Shown here: piece by piece, positions 24,888 through 33,307 of the stretch | Layout of the letters: every line of letters starts with the position of its first letter | Position numbering within the stretch: position 1 is the stretch's first letter | NCBI RefSeq assembly: GCF_900112185.1 | Contig: NZ_FOKP01000012.1 | Location: 62,001-126,000, forward strand | Length of the DNA: 64,000 nucleotides | Direction: 5' to 3' | Source of the DNA: Allobosea sp. CRIB-10 | GTDB lineage: Bacteria > Pseudomonadota > Alphaproteobacteria > Rhizobiales > Beijerinckiaceae | Translations under genes and position numbers: made by a program | The notes under the pieces: generated by a model | Told to the model about the DNA's origin: nothing | Database searches by the model: none | The model's input: the letters and a program-made list of their open reading frames with translations, nothing else

Positions 24888-26003
24888 ATGACTTATGAAA
24901 TTGGAGATCTGCCGTTCCAGACCCTCCTTCCCAGGGTGGCGCTTGCTGAGGACCAACTGGCCCGGCTCGATGAAATCGTACGCCGAAGCCCGGTCGGGGA
25001 GGGGTTCGCGGAGCGCGGACATTTCCTTGATGCAGCCGGCAGCATGTGGAACTCGGGCGAGCTCCTCCACGTCGAGGACCTGGTCTTTCACGATGCCCAT
25101 ATGGATATCCGATCGCCGACTCACGAACTGGTCATCGGCCATGGCATCCTCCGCGCGCGGCGTCGCATGGCCGGCGCCGCGCCTGGGTGGGCAGTGTCCG
25201 AAGCCGGTATCTCGGCGCTGACAGGGGCTGAGCGCGTCACCCAATCGAAGGCACCGGGCGTTGCTGATGAGAGGGGAGGGGAGGGGGCCGACGAGCCTCC
25301 CGATGAAGACGATGATCCGCTCTCTCGCGAGCTCGCACACATCGATGCGGTGCTCGAACGCTCGCGGCGCGTTCTCAACGGGGTCGCCACGCCGGCGGTG
25401 GCGTCTGAAAAGCCGTCGCTCGTCGTCGGCGGGCTCGTTATCCGCGACGCGGAATGGCACGAAAAGGAGCGGCTCTCCCAATGGCAAAGTGTTAGGAAGC
25501 ACGTCGCTGATCTGCCGCCGGTGTTGTCGGCCGCGCTCCTCTTCGACGCCTGGGAAATCATTCAGCCGTTGCAGCGGCAGCATTGGCTCGGCGGGCAGCT
25601 GGTCGCCACCTGTCTACGGGCCCAAGGCAAGGTCGTTTCGCATCTGCCGGCGCTCAACGTCGGCCTGAAAGCCGTGCCTCGCGAGCGGCGGCGCTCTCAC
25701 GATCGGACGAAGCGATTGCTCGCCTTCCTCGACGCGATGTGCCTCGCGGCGGAGGCGGGCATGAAGGAGATCGCCCGGCTCGATCAGTCTCGCCAGCTTA
25801 TGGAGCGCAAGCTCCGCGGCCGCCGCTCGACCAGTAGCCTCCCGGCCGCTATCGAGCTGTTCCTGTCGCGGCCGATGGTTTCGGCCGCCATGGTTGCGAA
25901 GGCGGCCAACGTGACGCCGCGGGGCGCCCTCAATCTGATTGCCGAGCTCGGGGTGCGGGAGATGACGGGGAGGGGAAGCTACCGCGCTTGGGGAATCCTG
26001 TGA
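24888..26003 (+). CDS. DUF1612/HTH protein next to repABC
   Basis: A 371-residue protein of the DUF1612 type (annotated RHE_PE00001-like on rhizobial plasmids). Visible features are the N-terminal WNSGELLHVEDLVFHDAHMD segment, an acidic low-complexity linker (about 120-145), a DWEI-like region ALLFDAWEIIQPLQRQHW and a C-terminal HTH (MVAKAANVTPRGALNLIAELG) ending REMTGRGSYRAWGIL. Its function is not established. The last 48 nt recur at 31942-31989, making its 3' end a possible attachment or recombination site. Confidence 0.85.
   Translation: MTYEIGDLPFQTLLPRVALAEDQLARLDEIVRRSPVGEGFAERGHFLDAAGSMWNSGELLHVEDLVFHDAHMDIRSPTHELVIGHGILRARRRMAGAAPGWAVSEAGISALTGAERVTQSKAPGVADERGGEGADEPPDEDDDPLSRELAHIDAVLERSRRVLNGVATPAVASEKPSLVVGGLVIRDAEWHEKERLSQWQSVRKHVADLPPVLSAALLFDAWEIIQPLQRQHWLGGQLVATCLRAQGKVVSHLPALNVGLKAVPRERRRSHDRTKRLLAFLDAMCLAAEAGMKEIARLDQSRQLMERKLRGRRSTSSLPAAIELFLSRPMVSAAMVAKAANVTPRGALNLIAELGVREMTGRGSYRAWGIL
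25956..26003 (+). repeat. direct repeat copy 1 (3' end of DUF1612 gene)
   Basis: 48 nt encoding REMTGRGSYRAWGIL and stop. It matches 31942-31989 at 41 of 48 positions by my count. All sense-codon differences are synonymous and the stop differs (TGA versus TAG). The two copies bracket the CBASS genes in the same orientation. Confidence 0.85.
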
Positions 26004-26068
26004 TCCCGTAGATTGGCATCTCGGGTAGCTTAAAGCCGGCTGATCCAGCTTTGCGGATTATTGCCATG

Positions 26069-26782
26069 CTAACCAACATAACCTGCTCGACTGTGGTCTT
26101 CCTGATGGAGCGTCTGCAACGCCACCTTGTTGGCGGTAGCGGAAAACCGTTGGAAAAAAGTCTCGCGATTGGCATTTAGGAGATCGGCGTCCGATAGCTC
26201 TTCTGCTTCAAGGAATGAGCGAAGAACCTGACGAACCGTGGCGTCGTCGCGTGGATCGTGCCGGTGGCTCAGGAACTCGCGCGCCGCAACCGACCGGGTT
26301 TCCTCCGCGAGCTGGTGCGGAGCAAAGACGGGATCGCGCCGCTCGGCGCTCCGGGCGATCAGGACCGTTCGAATGCACCAAAGAGCCCGTTTCGTCAGGA
26401 GCGACGGGTTAAGTTCGTTCCCATAGAGGACGAGATACCAACCGAAGTCGGCGGCGTGGCCGATCTCGTCCGCGTAGCTCGACCTGAAGTGAAATGCATC
26501 TCGGAGCTTCTCGAGGTAGCCGTCAGGATCGACGAGTGCCTTCGCTTCGCGGACAAGATGGCACACGAAGAGATCGCCGCTATGCGCGTCCTGCGCCAGT
26601 TGGTGCCAAGGGTAGACGAATAGCGACAGATGGCCGACCGAGACATGACGGGTGTCGTCGTCGAGGTCGATCATCAAGAGATCGGTGTCGGAGCCTTCCG
26701 ACTGATCGGCGCGGGCAAGACTCCCGAACAAAATGGTCGCCGCTATCGCCATGGTTGATACAGGCGCCAGAGTTGGGGACAC
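26069..26782 (-). CDS. nucleotidyltransferase-fold protein beside CapW
   Basis: A minimal-nucleotidyltransferase-type domain at the N-terminus: ATILFGSLARADQSEGSDTDLLMID, with the GS motif and paired Asp residues of the family. A helical region follows (VLYGNELNPSLLTKRALWCIRTVLIAR). The start is uncertain: a GTG at 26893 would overlap the regulator gene by 80 nt, an ATG at 26752 leaves almost no residues before the fold, and the GTG used here is a compromise. It is downstream of, and probably co-transcribed with, the CapW-like regulator. Its role in the CBASS locus is unknown; it is distinct from the cyclase. Confidence 0.7.
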   Translation of the reverse strand: MSPTLAPVSTMAIAATILFGSLARADQSEGSDTDLLMIDLDDDTRHVSVGHLSLFVYPWHQLAQDAHSGDLFVCHLVREAKALVDPDGYLEKLRDAFHFRSSYADEIGHAADFGWYLVLYGNELNPSLLTKRALWCIRTVLIARSAERRDPVFAPHQLAEETRSVAAREFLSHRHDPRDDATVRQVLRSFLEAEELSDADLLNANRETFFQRFSATANKVALQTLHQEDHSRAGYVG

Positions 26783-26813
26783 GAGGCGCGCGTCGTCGAG
26801 TACCTCACTGTCA

Positions 26814-27725
26814 TCAAACGGATTGTGAAGCGCGTGCGAGCGCTTCGATCGACATTTGACGCGAGGACGCGCGCGCCTGCGTGACCTCGTCACGATTGTG
26901 AAGAACGATCTGCTGCTTCTCGGGTTTCAGCACGCCCGGCTCGACGTCGAGATTATATTCGCTCATCAGGTAGAAGCTGAGGCTCAAACGGCATGGCCGT
27001 ATGAGCTGGCCGTTTGTCATGGCGTGCTCGGATGCTACGGCTGCTTGACGCTCCGGCGACAAGCCCGGATTCGGCCGAATGACGAGATTGATCTTATGGA
27101 CCCACTCGAAATCGAGTGCGACGTCAACCGCAGCCGGCCGGTGGGCAAGGACCGCGATAATCCTGTTGAGATTGTAGTCTCGAAAATCATTGTGGTCGCG
27201 TGACCATGACCGCACGTACCAGCGGCCGGCGCTATGAGCGAGGGCATGGGGTGCGATCGTCCGGGAAGGCTGAACCGAGCCGGTCAGCGACGCGTAGTCA
27301 ATGTCGATTTCTTGCCGTTTGCGGATCGCGTCCAGCACGCGCAGCAACACCGTCGGATCGGTGGCTCTGCGGCCCAAGGTGATGATTTCGATCGGCGGAA
27401 TGGCGTCGAACCAGGTGTCGCCGGGCCGCATCCAGTGATTTTCGATCGCGACGAGCTGGAGAAGGTAGCGCTCGATCGTCTCGCCGATGAACGCCGGCGC
27501 GAAACCTTCGGCACGGATATAGGCCTTCTCGGCGCGGTCGTAATGGAGGTTGTCGGGGGCTATCTTCTCGTATTGCCCGATATCCGCCGACGCCTGTTGT
27601 GCCGAGATGCCGAACGTAACCGACAGGTCGCTGCGGTTGAAACGGCCGTCCCAGAATAGTCTGAAGTCGATAAACTCGAGCCGTCGGCGGACCCCCCAGC
27701 GCAGCCGCTCGCTTCCCTCCTCCAT
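26814..27725 (-). CDS. capW: CapW-like HTH-WYL transcriptional regulator of CBASS
   Basis: A 303-residue regulator with an N-terminal winged HTH (RLEFIDFRLFWDGRFNRSDL, then SAQQASADIGQYEKI) and a WYL-type ligand domain containing SRTIAPHALAHSAGRWYVRSW and FRDYNLNRI. The start MEEGSERLRW has GGAGG 9 nt upstream. CapW proteins repress or induce CBASS operons in response to infection-related DNA signals. Divergent placement from capV, sharing a 128-nt promoter region, fits that. The exact ligand and operator are not evident. Confidence 0.85.
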   Translation of the reverse strand: MEEGSERLRWGVRRRLEFIDFRLFWDGRFNRSDLSVTFGISAQQASADIGQYEKIAPDNLHYDRAEKAYIRAEGFAPAFIGETIERYLLQLVAIENHWMRPGDTWFDAIPPIEIITLGRRATDPTVLLRVLDAIRKRQEIDIDYASLTGSVQPSRTIAPHALAHSAGRWYVRSWSRDHNDFRDYNLNRIIAVLAHRPAAVDVALDFEWVHKINLVIRPNPGLSPERQAAVASEHAMTNGQLIRPCRLSLSFYLMSEYNLDVEPGVLKPEKQQIVLHNRDEVTQARASSRQMSIEALARASQSV

Positions 27726-27853
27726 GCGCAATCCTCCAAAAAACGCGATTCTCATCTGATCATCACGTCTAGTTACTTGACGCGATGGCGCGCCGTCCCC
27801 AAATCATATGGACGGACGTAGGGTGCAAGGCAACCGCGTCGTCAAGGAGCGGG

Positions 27854-29011
27854 ATGGCCTGCATGGAAGCGTCCGAAGAAGATCAACAGCTTAGGAGGCC
27901 GTTCCGCGTGCTCAGCCTCGATGGCGGCGGCATGCGCGGCATCTATACGGCGGCCTTCCTCGGCCGCCTGACCGATCAGTTCGCCCGGATCAGAGGCGAA
28001 TCGGCGCTCGATCTTGGTCGGGGATTTGATCTCATCACCGGGACCAGCACCGGCGCGATCGTCGGCTGCGCGCTCGCCGTCGGGCGGCCAATGACGGAGA
28101 TCGTCAGGCTTTACCGGGAGCACGGGCCGAAGATTTTCCCTCATCGGATCGCCGGCAAGCGCAGCGCGATCTACCGCGCCACGCAAGGCAGTCGTTTTGT
28201 CCGCGAGGGCGACAAAGCGCTTCGCGGAGCGCTGACGGAAGTGCTCGGTGACGTCACCATGCTTGATGTTTTCGAGGAGCGGGGTATTTCACTGTCCGTC
28301 CCAGCCGTGCTGATGAGCGAGCATCGCGCCTGGGTCTTCAAGAAAACGCCCAAGAGTGGCGTCCGTGACGATCGCTATCCGCTCGTCGATGTGTGCTTGG
28401 CGTCCAGCGCGGCGCCGATCTACCGGTCGCTCGCTGCGATCGATGACCCTAATACCCCGAGCGGTCCGAAGCAGGTGTTCGCCGACGGGGGGCTGTGGGC
28501 GAACAATCCGATCATGGTCGGGCTCGTCGACGCGCTAACGATCGCTGCGCCGGCGCAGCCGATCGAGATCTTCTCGCTCGGGACCTGTCCGCGTCCGGAA
28601 GGCGATCATCTCGACGCCGAGACTGCCCATCGCTCGATGCTCGACTGGTCGCTTGGCGCCGACGTCGCACCGCTTAGCATCGCGGCACAGGAGTTTGCCT
28701 TCGACAACATGGCGCGGCTGCTCGCTAACGCGATGACGAATTGCGGGCGCTCGATCCGGCGGGTGCGGTTCCCCAACAAGCCGGTCCCCGCCAGCATGAT
28801 GCCGTACCTGGCGCTCGACGACACGCGCCCCGAGGCGATGGATCGCTTGATCGGTCAGGCCAACACTGACGCCGACCTCACCAAGAGCGCCTGCGACGAC
28901 TTGAACAGCGAAGACGGCCGAATGATCCGGCGCCTGATGCTCGACCTGCCGGCAATGCCGGTCAGCGGCGCGATCTGGGATCGCGCTTTGACACAAACCC
29001 AGAAAGCATAG
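27854..29011 (+). CDS. capV: CapV patatin-like phospholipase (CBASS effector)
   Basis: A 385-residue patatin-family lipase, the membrane-degrading effector activated by cyclic dinucleotide. The ATG at MACMEASEED follows AAGGAG by 4 nt. Motifs in order: oxyanion hole SLDGGGMRGIY, nucleophile GTSTGAIVG and the catalytic Asp in FADGGLWANNP. The architecture is as in Vibrio cholerae CapV. The stop is immediately followed by the cyclase start, indicating a translationally coupled operon. Activity and ligand are inferred from family and neighbours. Confidence 0.92.
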   Translation: MACMEASEEDQQLRRPFRVLSLDGGGMRGIYTAAFLGRLTDQFARIRGESALDLGRGFDLITGTSTGAIVGCALAVGRPMTEIVRLYREHGPKIFPHRIAGKRSAIYRATQGSRFVREGDKALRGALTEVLGDVTMLDVFEERGISLSVPAVLMSEHRAWVFKKTPKSGVRDDRYPLVDVCLASSAAPIYRSLAAIDDPNTPSGPKQVFADGGLWANNPIMVGLVDALTIAAPAQPIEIFSLGTCPRPEGDHLDAETAHRSMLDWSLGADVAPLSIAAQEFAFDNMARLLANAMTNCGRSIRRVRFPNKPVPASMMPYLALDDTRPEAMDRLIGQANTDADLTKSACDDLNSEDGRMIRRLMLDLPAMPVSGAIWDRALTQTQKA

Positions 29012-29014
29012 GTG

Positions 29015-30061
29015 ATGTACGATTGCGCCAAAGACGTCCGTGCGTATCACGATCAGGAGGTGACTCTTCCCAAGACCGAGCAGGATGCGATGCGCGACCG
29101 GCGCGACGCGAACCGTACCCGGCTGCGCAACGGCTTGGCCAACGCTGGCAAGCCGGCGCCGTTCGAGTTCGTCAAGCAGGGTAGCTACGCCATGAAAACC
29201 ATGGTCCGCGACCCGGACAATGACTACGACATCGATGACGGCGTCTACTTCCGCAAGGAAGATCTGGTCGGCGAACGCGGCGCCGAGATGACGTCGTTGC
29301 AGGCCCGCCAGATGGTCCGGGATGCGCTCGATGACGGCAAGTTCAAGCGTGCGCCCGAGGTCCGCTCCAACTGCGTTCGGGTCTTTTACGAGAAAGGTTA
29401 TCATGTCGACCTGCCGGTGTACCGTCGCGTCGTGACCTCGACCGCGTTCGGCGAAGAGGTCCACTACGAGCTCGCGGCGAGCAGCGGCTGGAAACGATCC
29501 GACGCACGCGATGTCTCCGATTGGTATGAGGATGAAAGGACCAAGTCGGCGGATGGCGTCCAGCTCCGCCGGATCAACCGTGACCTGAAGAAGTACGCCC
29601 GCAGTCGTTATAGCTGGCGCGGCGGCATCCTCAGCGGCTTCGGCATCACGGTGCTCACGACCGAGCGGTTCCGGGTCAACGACCGGGAAGATCAGGCGCT
29701 CTATGACACCATGGTGGCGATCCGCGACCGGCTCAGCTGGGATCTGCAAATCGCGCATCCGGTCACGCCCGGCGACTACATCACCAGCGGCAGCGATGAT
29801 GCCCGGGCGCGGTGCTTTCGCGACAAACTGACTGAGGCGATTGATACGCTCCAGCCGCTGTTCGAAACCGGCTGCACGCGCGAGCGCGCCCTGAAATGCT
29901 GGGACAAGGTGTTCGCGACCACCTTCTTCAGCGAACGGCTCGAGGAGGAGAAGCGCGCGGCCGTGGCAGCCCCGGCGATTATCAGCTCGGCGGCGCTGTT
30001 GGGCGCGACGACAGCTGCGGCTGCGGCCGTCAGCAGCGCCGGTGGCGGCCGCCATGCGTGA
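29015..30061 (+). CDS. DncV-like CD-NTase (cyclic dinucleotide synthase)
   Basis: A 348-residue CD-NTase and the sensor/synthase of the CBASS. The active site is visible as KQGSYAMKTM (Gly-Ser about 56-57), then NDYDIDDGVYF (Asp 72, 74 and 75) and HVDLPVYR (Asp about 132). The DIDDGVYF form resembles Vibrio DncV (CdnA-like), which makes 3'3'-cGAMP; the product here is a prediction. A GTG 3 nt earlier could also be used. The C-terminus ends in an Ala/Gly-rich tail (SSAGGGRHA), the region Cap2 proteins attack. It overlaps cap2 by 8 nt. Confidence 0.9.
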   Translation: MYDCAKDVRAYHDQEVTLPKTEQDAMRDRRDANRTRLRNGLANAGKPAPFEFVKQGSYAMKTMVRDPDNDYDIDDGVYFRKEDLVGERGAEMTSLQARQMVRDALDDGKFKRAPEVRSNCVRVFYEKGYHVDLPVYRRVVTSTAFGEEVHYELAASSGWKRSDARDVSDWYEDERTKSADGVQLRRINRDLKKYARSRYSWRGGILSGFGITVLTTERFRVNDREDQALYDTMVAIRDRLSWDLQIAHPVTPGDYITSGSDDARARCFRDKLTEAIDTLQPLFETGCTRERALKCWDKVFATTFFSERLEEEKRAAVAAPAIISSAALLGATTAAAAAVSSAGGGRHA

Positions 30062-31889
30062 GCAGCCTCGCTCGCTCCGTTGGCGGCAGGCCGCACTTCG
30101 GCTCGAAGCGATATTGCGCGAGCTGACCGGGCAGGCGCCCACGCGTCTCGATCAGGCGACGATCAGCAGCAACTATCCGACCCGACGCTGGGTCGCTGCT
30201 TGGCGTGTCAGCGTCGCCTTCTCGGACGGCGTGACGCGCCGGATCGACATCGTTGCGACGGCGGGCTTCCCGACTGTACCGGTCCGCACGGCGCTCGTTG
30301 ACCATCCTGCGTTCCTGACCTGGCCACATGTCGAGAGCGATGGAATTCTCTGCCTGTTGCCCAACATGGCGGAATGCGATCCCGATGATCCCTCGGCCGT
30401 GGCCGCGAACCTGTTGCACCGTTCGATTCGCCTGATTGAGGAGCTGCTGGAAGGCACCATCGTCGAGCGGGACTTTCGCGAGGAGTTCTTGACCTATTGG
30501 GCCTATAAGGCGCACGCGAAGGGGGAGAAATTCTATAGCTTGCTCGAACCGGTGCCACCGTCGCGTTCGGTGCAGGTCTGGAGAGGCGAGGGACTGGAAG
30601 TTGTCGGTGAGACGGCTGAGGAATTGGCCCGATGGGCGCGCCGCCGTTTCGGCCCGGATGTCGGCGTCAACACCGAGGAGGCTACCTTTCTTTGGCTGGA
30701 CAAGCCACTTCTTCCATCCGCCTACCCTGAGACGGCCGCGCACCTTCATGCTCTGGCGACCGAGCTCGGGAGCGGCGCAAGGGCGGTCATTGAACAAGCG
30801 GCGGTCGGAGAACCCGATCATCTCGTCGTTGTGTTGGGGGCGATGGGTCGCGGTGGCGCCGGCATGGTCGGCGTCAAGGTACCCAATCCGAAATACCTGA
30901 AGTCGTCTCCGCGGTCTCCACGGGAACCCCTGTCGAGAGGCTTCCGGCCTGGCCGCACACCCAAGCCGGTCTTGCTGAGCCGTTTTTTCGGCTCCGGGCC
31001 TGTCATTCGGAGCTCGCTTCAGCGGGCGGATGCAATGTGGGTCCATGGCCGCGGCAGCGATCCCCGAACAGAAAGGCTGCTGGGCGCAACGGTCGTGCTG
31101 ATCGGCTGCGGATCGGTCGGCGGGCCAATCGCCGTCGCCCTCGCACAGGCTAGTGTCGGCCGCTTGATCCTGGTCGACTCTGATACGCTCTCTTGGCCGA
31201 ATGTCGGCCGGCATCCGTTGGGCGCGTCGGCGGTCGGTCGGGATAAGTCGGAGGCACTGGCCGAGCGCCTGCAGGCTGATTTTCCTCATCTCCAGGTCGA
31301 GCATCGGGTCTGCGATCTGCATTATGTGCTCGCAAAGGAACCGGATCTCCTGGAAGCGGCCGATCTGATCGTTGCGACGACGGGCAGCTGGGTGGCCGAA
31401 AATGCGCTCAATCGCTGGCATCTCGCCCAAGGTCGGCGGCTACCGATCCTGTATGGCTGGACCGAAGCTCATGCCTGCGCTGGACATGGTGTGGCGATCG
31501 CAGGCGAGGGCGGCTGTCTGCAATGCCACATCGGTCGTACTGGTACGCCGGCGTTCAAGGTTGTGGATTGGCCGGATGGCGGCGACGCCAATCAGGAAGA
31601 GCCCGCTTGTGGCGCGCACTATCAGCCATACGGGCCGATCGAGCTCAACTATGTGACCACAATGCTCAGCGAACTGGCACTCGACTGTCTGCTCACACCG
31701 CCGTTGCAATCGTCAAGCCGGATACTCGTCACATCGGCCCGGCGCATCGCCGATCTTGGTGGTCGTTTGAGCGAGGCGTGGCGGTCTGAATACGGTGAGC
31801 ATCGCGGTGGCGTGCAAACGGTTGAACGGCCGTGGTCGAACCTGCGCTGCACCGCCTGTGGCGAGATTCGCGCGGACGAGGCAGCCTAG
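30054..31889 (+). CDS. cap2: Cap2 E1-E2 fusion (ThiF-type) of type II CBASS
   Basis: A 611-residue ubiquitin-transfer-like enzyme. The N-terminal E2-like domain has a candidate catalytic Cys at about 100 in SDGILCLLPN. The adenylation (E1/ThiF) domain has the nucleotide loop VVLIGCGSVGGP (about 347-358), LILVDSDTLSWPNVGRH, and later a CLQCHIG / EEPACGAHY region with candidate E1 Cys. Cap2 primes the cyclase by C-terminal conjugation. The usual next gene, cap3 (JAB deconjugase), is absent: only 58 nt separate this stop from repeat copy 2. Confidence 0.9.
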   Translation: MREQPRSLRWRQAALRLEAILRELTGQAPTRLDQATISSNYPTRRWVAAWRVSVAFSDGVTRRIDIVATAGFPTVPVRTALVDHPAFLTWPHVESDGILCLLPNMAECDPDDPSAVAANLLHRSIRLIEELLEGTIVERDFREEFLTYWAYKAHAKGEKFYSLLEPVPPSRSVQVWRGEGLEVVGETAEELARWARRRFGPDVGVNTEEATFLWLDKPLLPSAYPETAAHLHALATELGSGARAVIEQAAVGEPDHLVVVLGAMGRGGAGMVGVKVPNPKYLKSSPRSPREPLSRGFRPGRTPKPVLLSRFFGSGPVIRSSLQRADAMWVHGRGSDPRTERLLGATVVLIGCGSVGGPIAVALAQASVGRLILVDSDTLSWPNVGRHPLGASAVGRDKSEALAERLQADFPHLQVEHRVCDLHYVLAKEPDLLEAADLIVATTGSWVAENALNRWHLAQGRRLPILYGWTEAHACAGHGVAIAGEGGCLQCHIGRTGTPAFKVVDWPDGGDANQEEPACGAHYQPYGPIELNYVTTMLSELALDCLLTPPLQSSSRILVTSARRIADLGGRLSEAWRSEYGEHRGGVQTVERPWSNLRCTACGEIRADEAA

Positions 31890-31941
31890 TTGCGCGAGGT
31901 TCGATCGGTGTTCATCGCTATCGGGGTGGCTCGTTGCGGCT

Positions 31942-31989
31942 CGCGAAATGACGGGGAGGGGGAGCTATCGCGCTTGGGGAATCTTGTAG
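31942..31989 (+). pseudogene. direct repeat copy 2: isolated 3' end of a DUF1612 gene
   Basis: Encodes REMTGRGSYRAWGIL plus stop with no recognisable DUF1612 sequence upstream. It matches the intact gene's end with only synonymous differences, so it comes from a diverged functional homologue, not from simple copying. It marks the right boundary of the CBASS block. Confidence 0.85.
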
Positions 31990-32056
31990 GAGGCGGAACC
32001 TGAGCTCCGGCAGGAGGCCGCTGTCTATGACCTCCCAGGATCTCTCGTGAGTTGTG

Positions 32057-32848
32057 TCAGCCCTGTGCTTCCGTCACGAAAAACAATTGCGCGCCCTGTG
32101 ACCAGGCTTCGAGTCCGATGATCGCGGCCATGCCGTGTGTCCGGCCCTTCGAGCGAGCGAATATTTCATCCCGTCTTGAAGGGGCGAGCGCGCCAGGTCC
32201 GTCGGTCGGCCGCGTACGTTCGTAAAGGCGGCCGATTTGCTCTTCGAGTGTCGCTGCCGATTGATCGATCCGCATGCGAATTTCGGCTGCCATCTCGTCC
32301 TTTCGAGAGTCGTGAAGGGGTGTCGGTTGGGAGCAGACGTATCGGTTCGAGCCATCATAGACGATCCGATGAGCCCCGGCAGATCCGCCCTGGGCAAGGA
32401 CGCCTCGCGAAATCTCCGACGGCTTCAGCAGCAGCGATTTCTCAAGCACCTTTCCGTCCTGGAACGCGCTCTCGTACACCTTCCAGTCGGAAAATTGGGG
32501 CGCGACGTAAAAGGTGTCGGCGTCAGTTGCCTCGAATTCGGTTAGGCGCTGAAACTGGTGCCCCGATGTGTCGACCACAAATCGCCAGAATGGGCGCTCC
32601 AACACCGGAATGGATTGCGATGGCGTCGCGCGATGAAAGCGGCGCAGTTCGTGGCCGAGCTTGAACTGCAACACGACAACCCGGCCGCGGTCGTTAAAGC
32701 CGACATCGAAGCCAAGCTCCTTTTCATGGAGCAAATTGGGCAGGAAGGGGGTCGGCCGCAACCCGATTCCCTCCAGCAGCGATTGTACTTCGCGGGTGAC
32801 GCCGAAACCGTATGAGAACTCGGACAGACGTTCGTGCAGATTGATCAT
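32057..32848 (-). CDS. unrecognised protein with possible PD-(D/E)xK motif
   Basis: A 263-residue protein starting MINLHERLSEFSYGFGVTRE; an upstream extension overlaps the next gene and is rejected. The N-terminal third has HEKELGFDVGF followed by GRVVVLQFKLGHEL, which reads like the D-(E/Q)xK core of a restriction-endonuclease fold. The rest is mixed with a helical, charged C-terminus (AEIRMRIDQSAATLEEQIGRLYE). No named family recognised. It follows a 91-residue gene on the same strand inside the defence island, so a defence role is possible but unproven. Confidence 0.7.
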   Translation of the reverse strand: MINLHERLSEFSYGFGVTREVQSLLEGIGLRPTPFLPNLLHEKELGFDVGFNDRGRVVVLQFKLGHELRRFHRATPSQSIPVLERPFWRFVVDTSGHQFQRLTEFEATDADTFYVAPQFSDWKVYESAFQDGKVLEKSLLLKPSEISRGVLAQGGSAGAHRIVYDGSNRYVCSQPTPLHDSRKDEMAAEIRMRIDQSAATLEEQIGRLYERTRPTDGPGALAPSRRDEIFARSKGRTHGMAAIIGLEAWSQGAQLFFVTEAQG

Positions 32849-32900
32849 TTGGGCTCTTATTGCGGCGACGGCCAGCCAGTTCCCGCCGCCAGTGGCGGAC

Positions 32901-33176
32901 TCAGCCCGGGAGGACGAATTCTGGTTTTGCCGCTGCCGGCACTTCAACGCCGTGATGCTGCATCATGGACACGACAAAACGATCCCAGGCATGAGCCGGA
33001 TCCACATCGTGGAAGCAATCCAGGCACTGGGTTCCCGTCGCGACCTGCTCAGGGCCGGTTCTATGGACATCCACGCCTCGGCGAGTGAAACGACCGATGC
33101 AGCATCCGGTAAAGTCGTTGACCCAAACGCTGCGTCCATCCCACACGACTTCATGCTTCGGGCTCACGCTGATCAT
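32901..33176 (-). CDS. 91-residue protein of unknown function
   Basis: A compact protein beginning MISVSPKHEVVWDGRSVWVN. It has four cysteines (FTGCCIGRF and QCLDCFHD) and two late histidines (MMQHHGVE), suggesting metal binding. No family recognised. It starts at a normal ATG and precedes the 263-residue gene by 52 nt on the same strand, so they form a probable two-gene operon. Confidence 0.65.
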   Translation of the reverse strand: MISVSPKHEVVWDGRSVWVNDFTGCCIGRFTRRGVDVHRTGPEQVATGTQCLDCFHDVDPAHAWDRFVVSMMQHHGVEVPAAAKPEFVLPG

Positions 33177-33307
33177 TCTCCTGACGGCGCAGTACTCGGG
33201 TGTCCGCTCATGCTAACCGGTTGATTCCGTTTGCGGCATCAAATTTGTACCGTGGGTTCAAATCCAAGCCAATTCGGCGCATATGCAGAGGCTGAGACAC
33301 GGAGGCA

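Noticed and set aside
28535..30142. 535-codon minus-strand frame opposite capV and the cyclase
   Set aside because: Crosses two genes with intact catalytic motifs on the plus strand; its own sequence has no family features.
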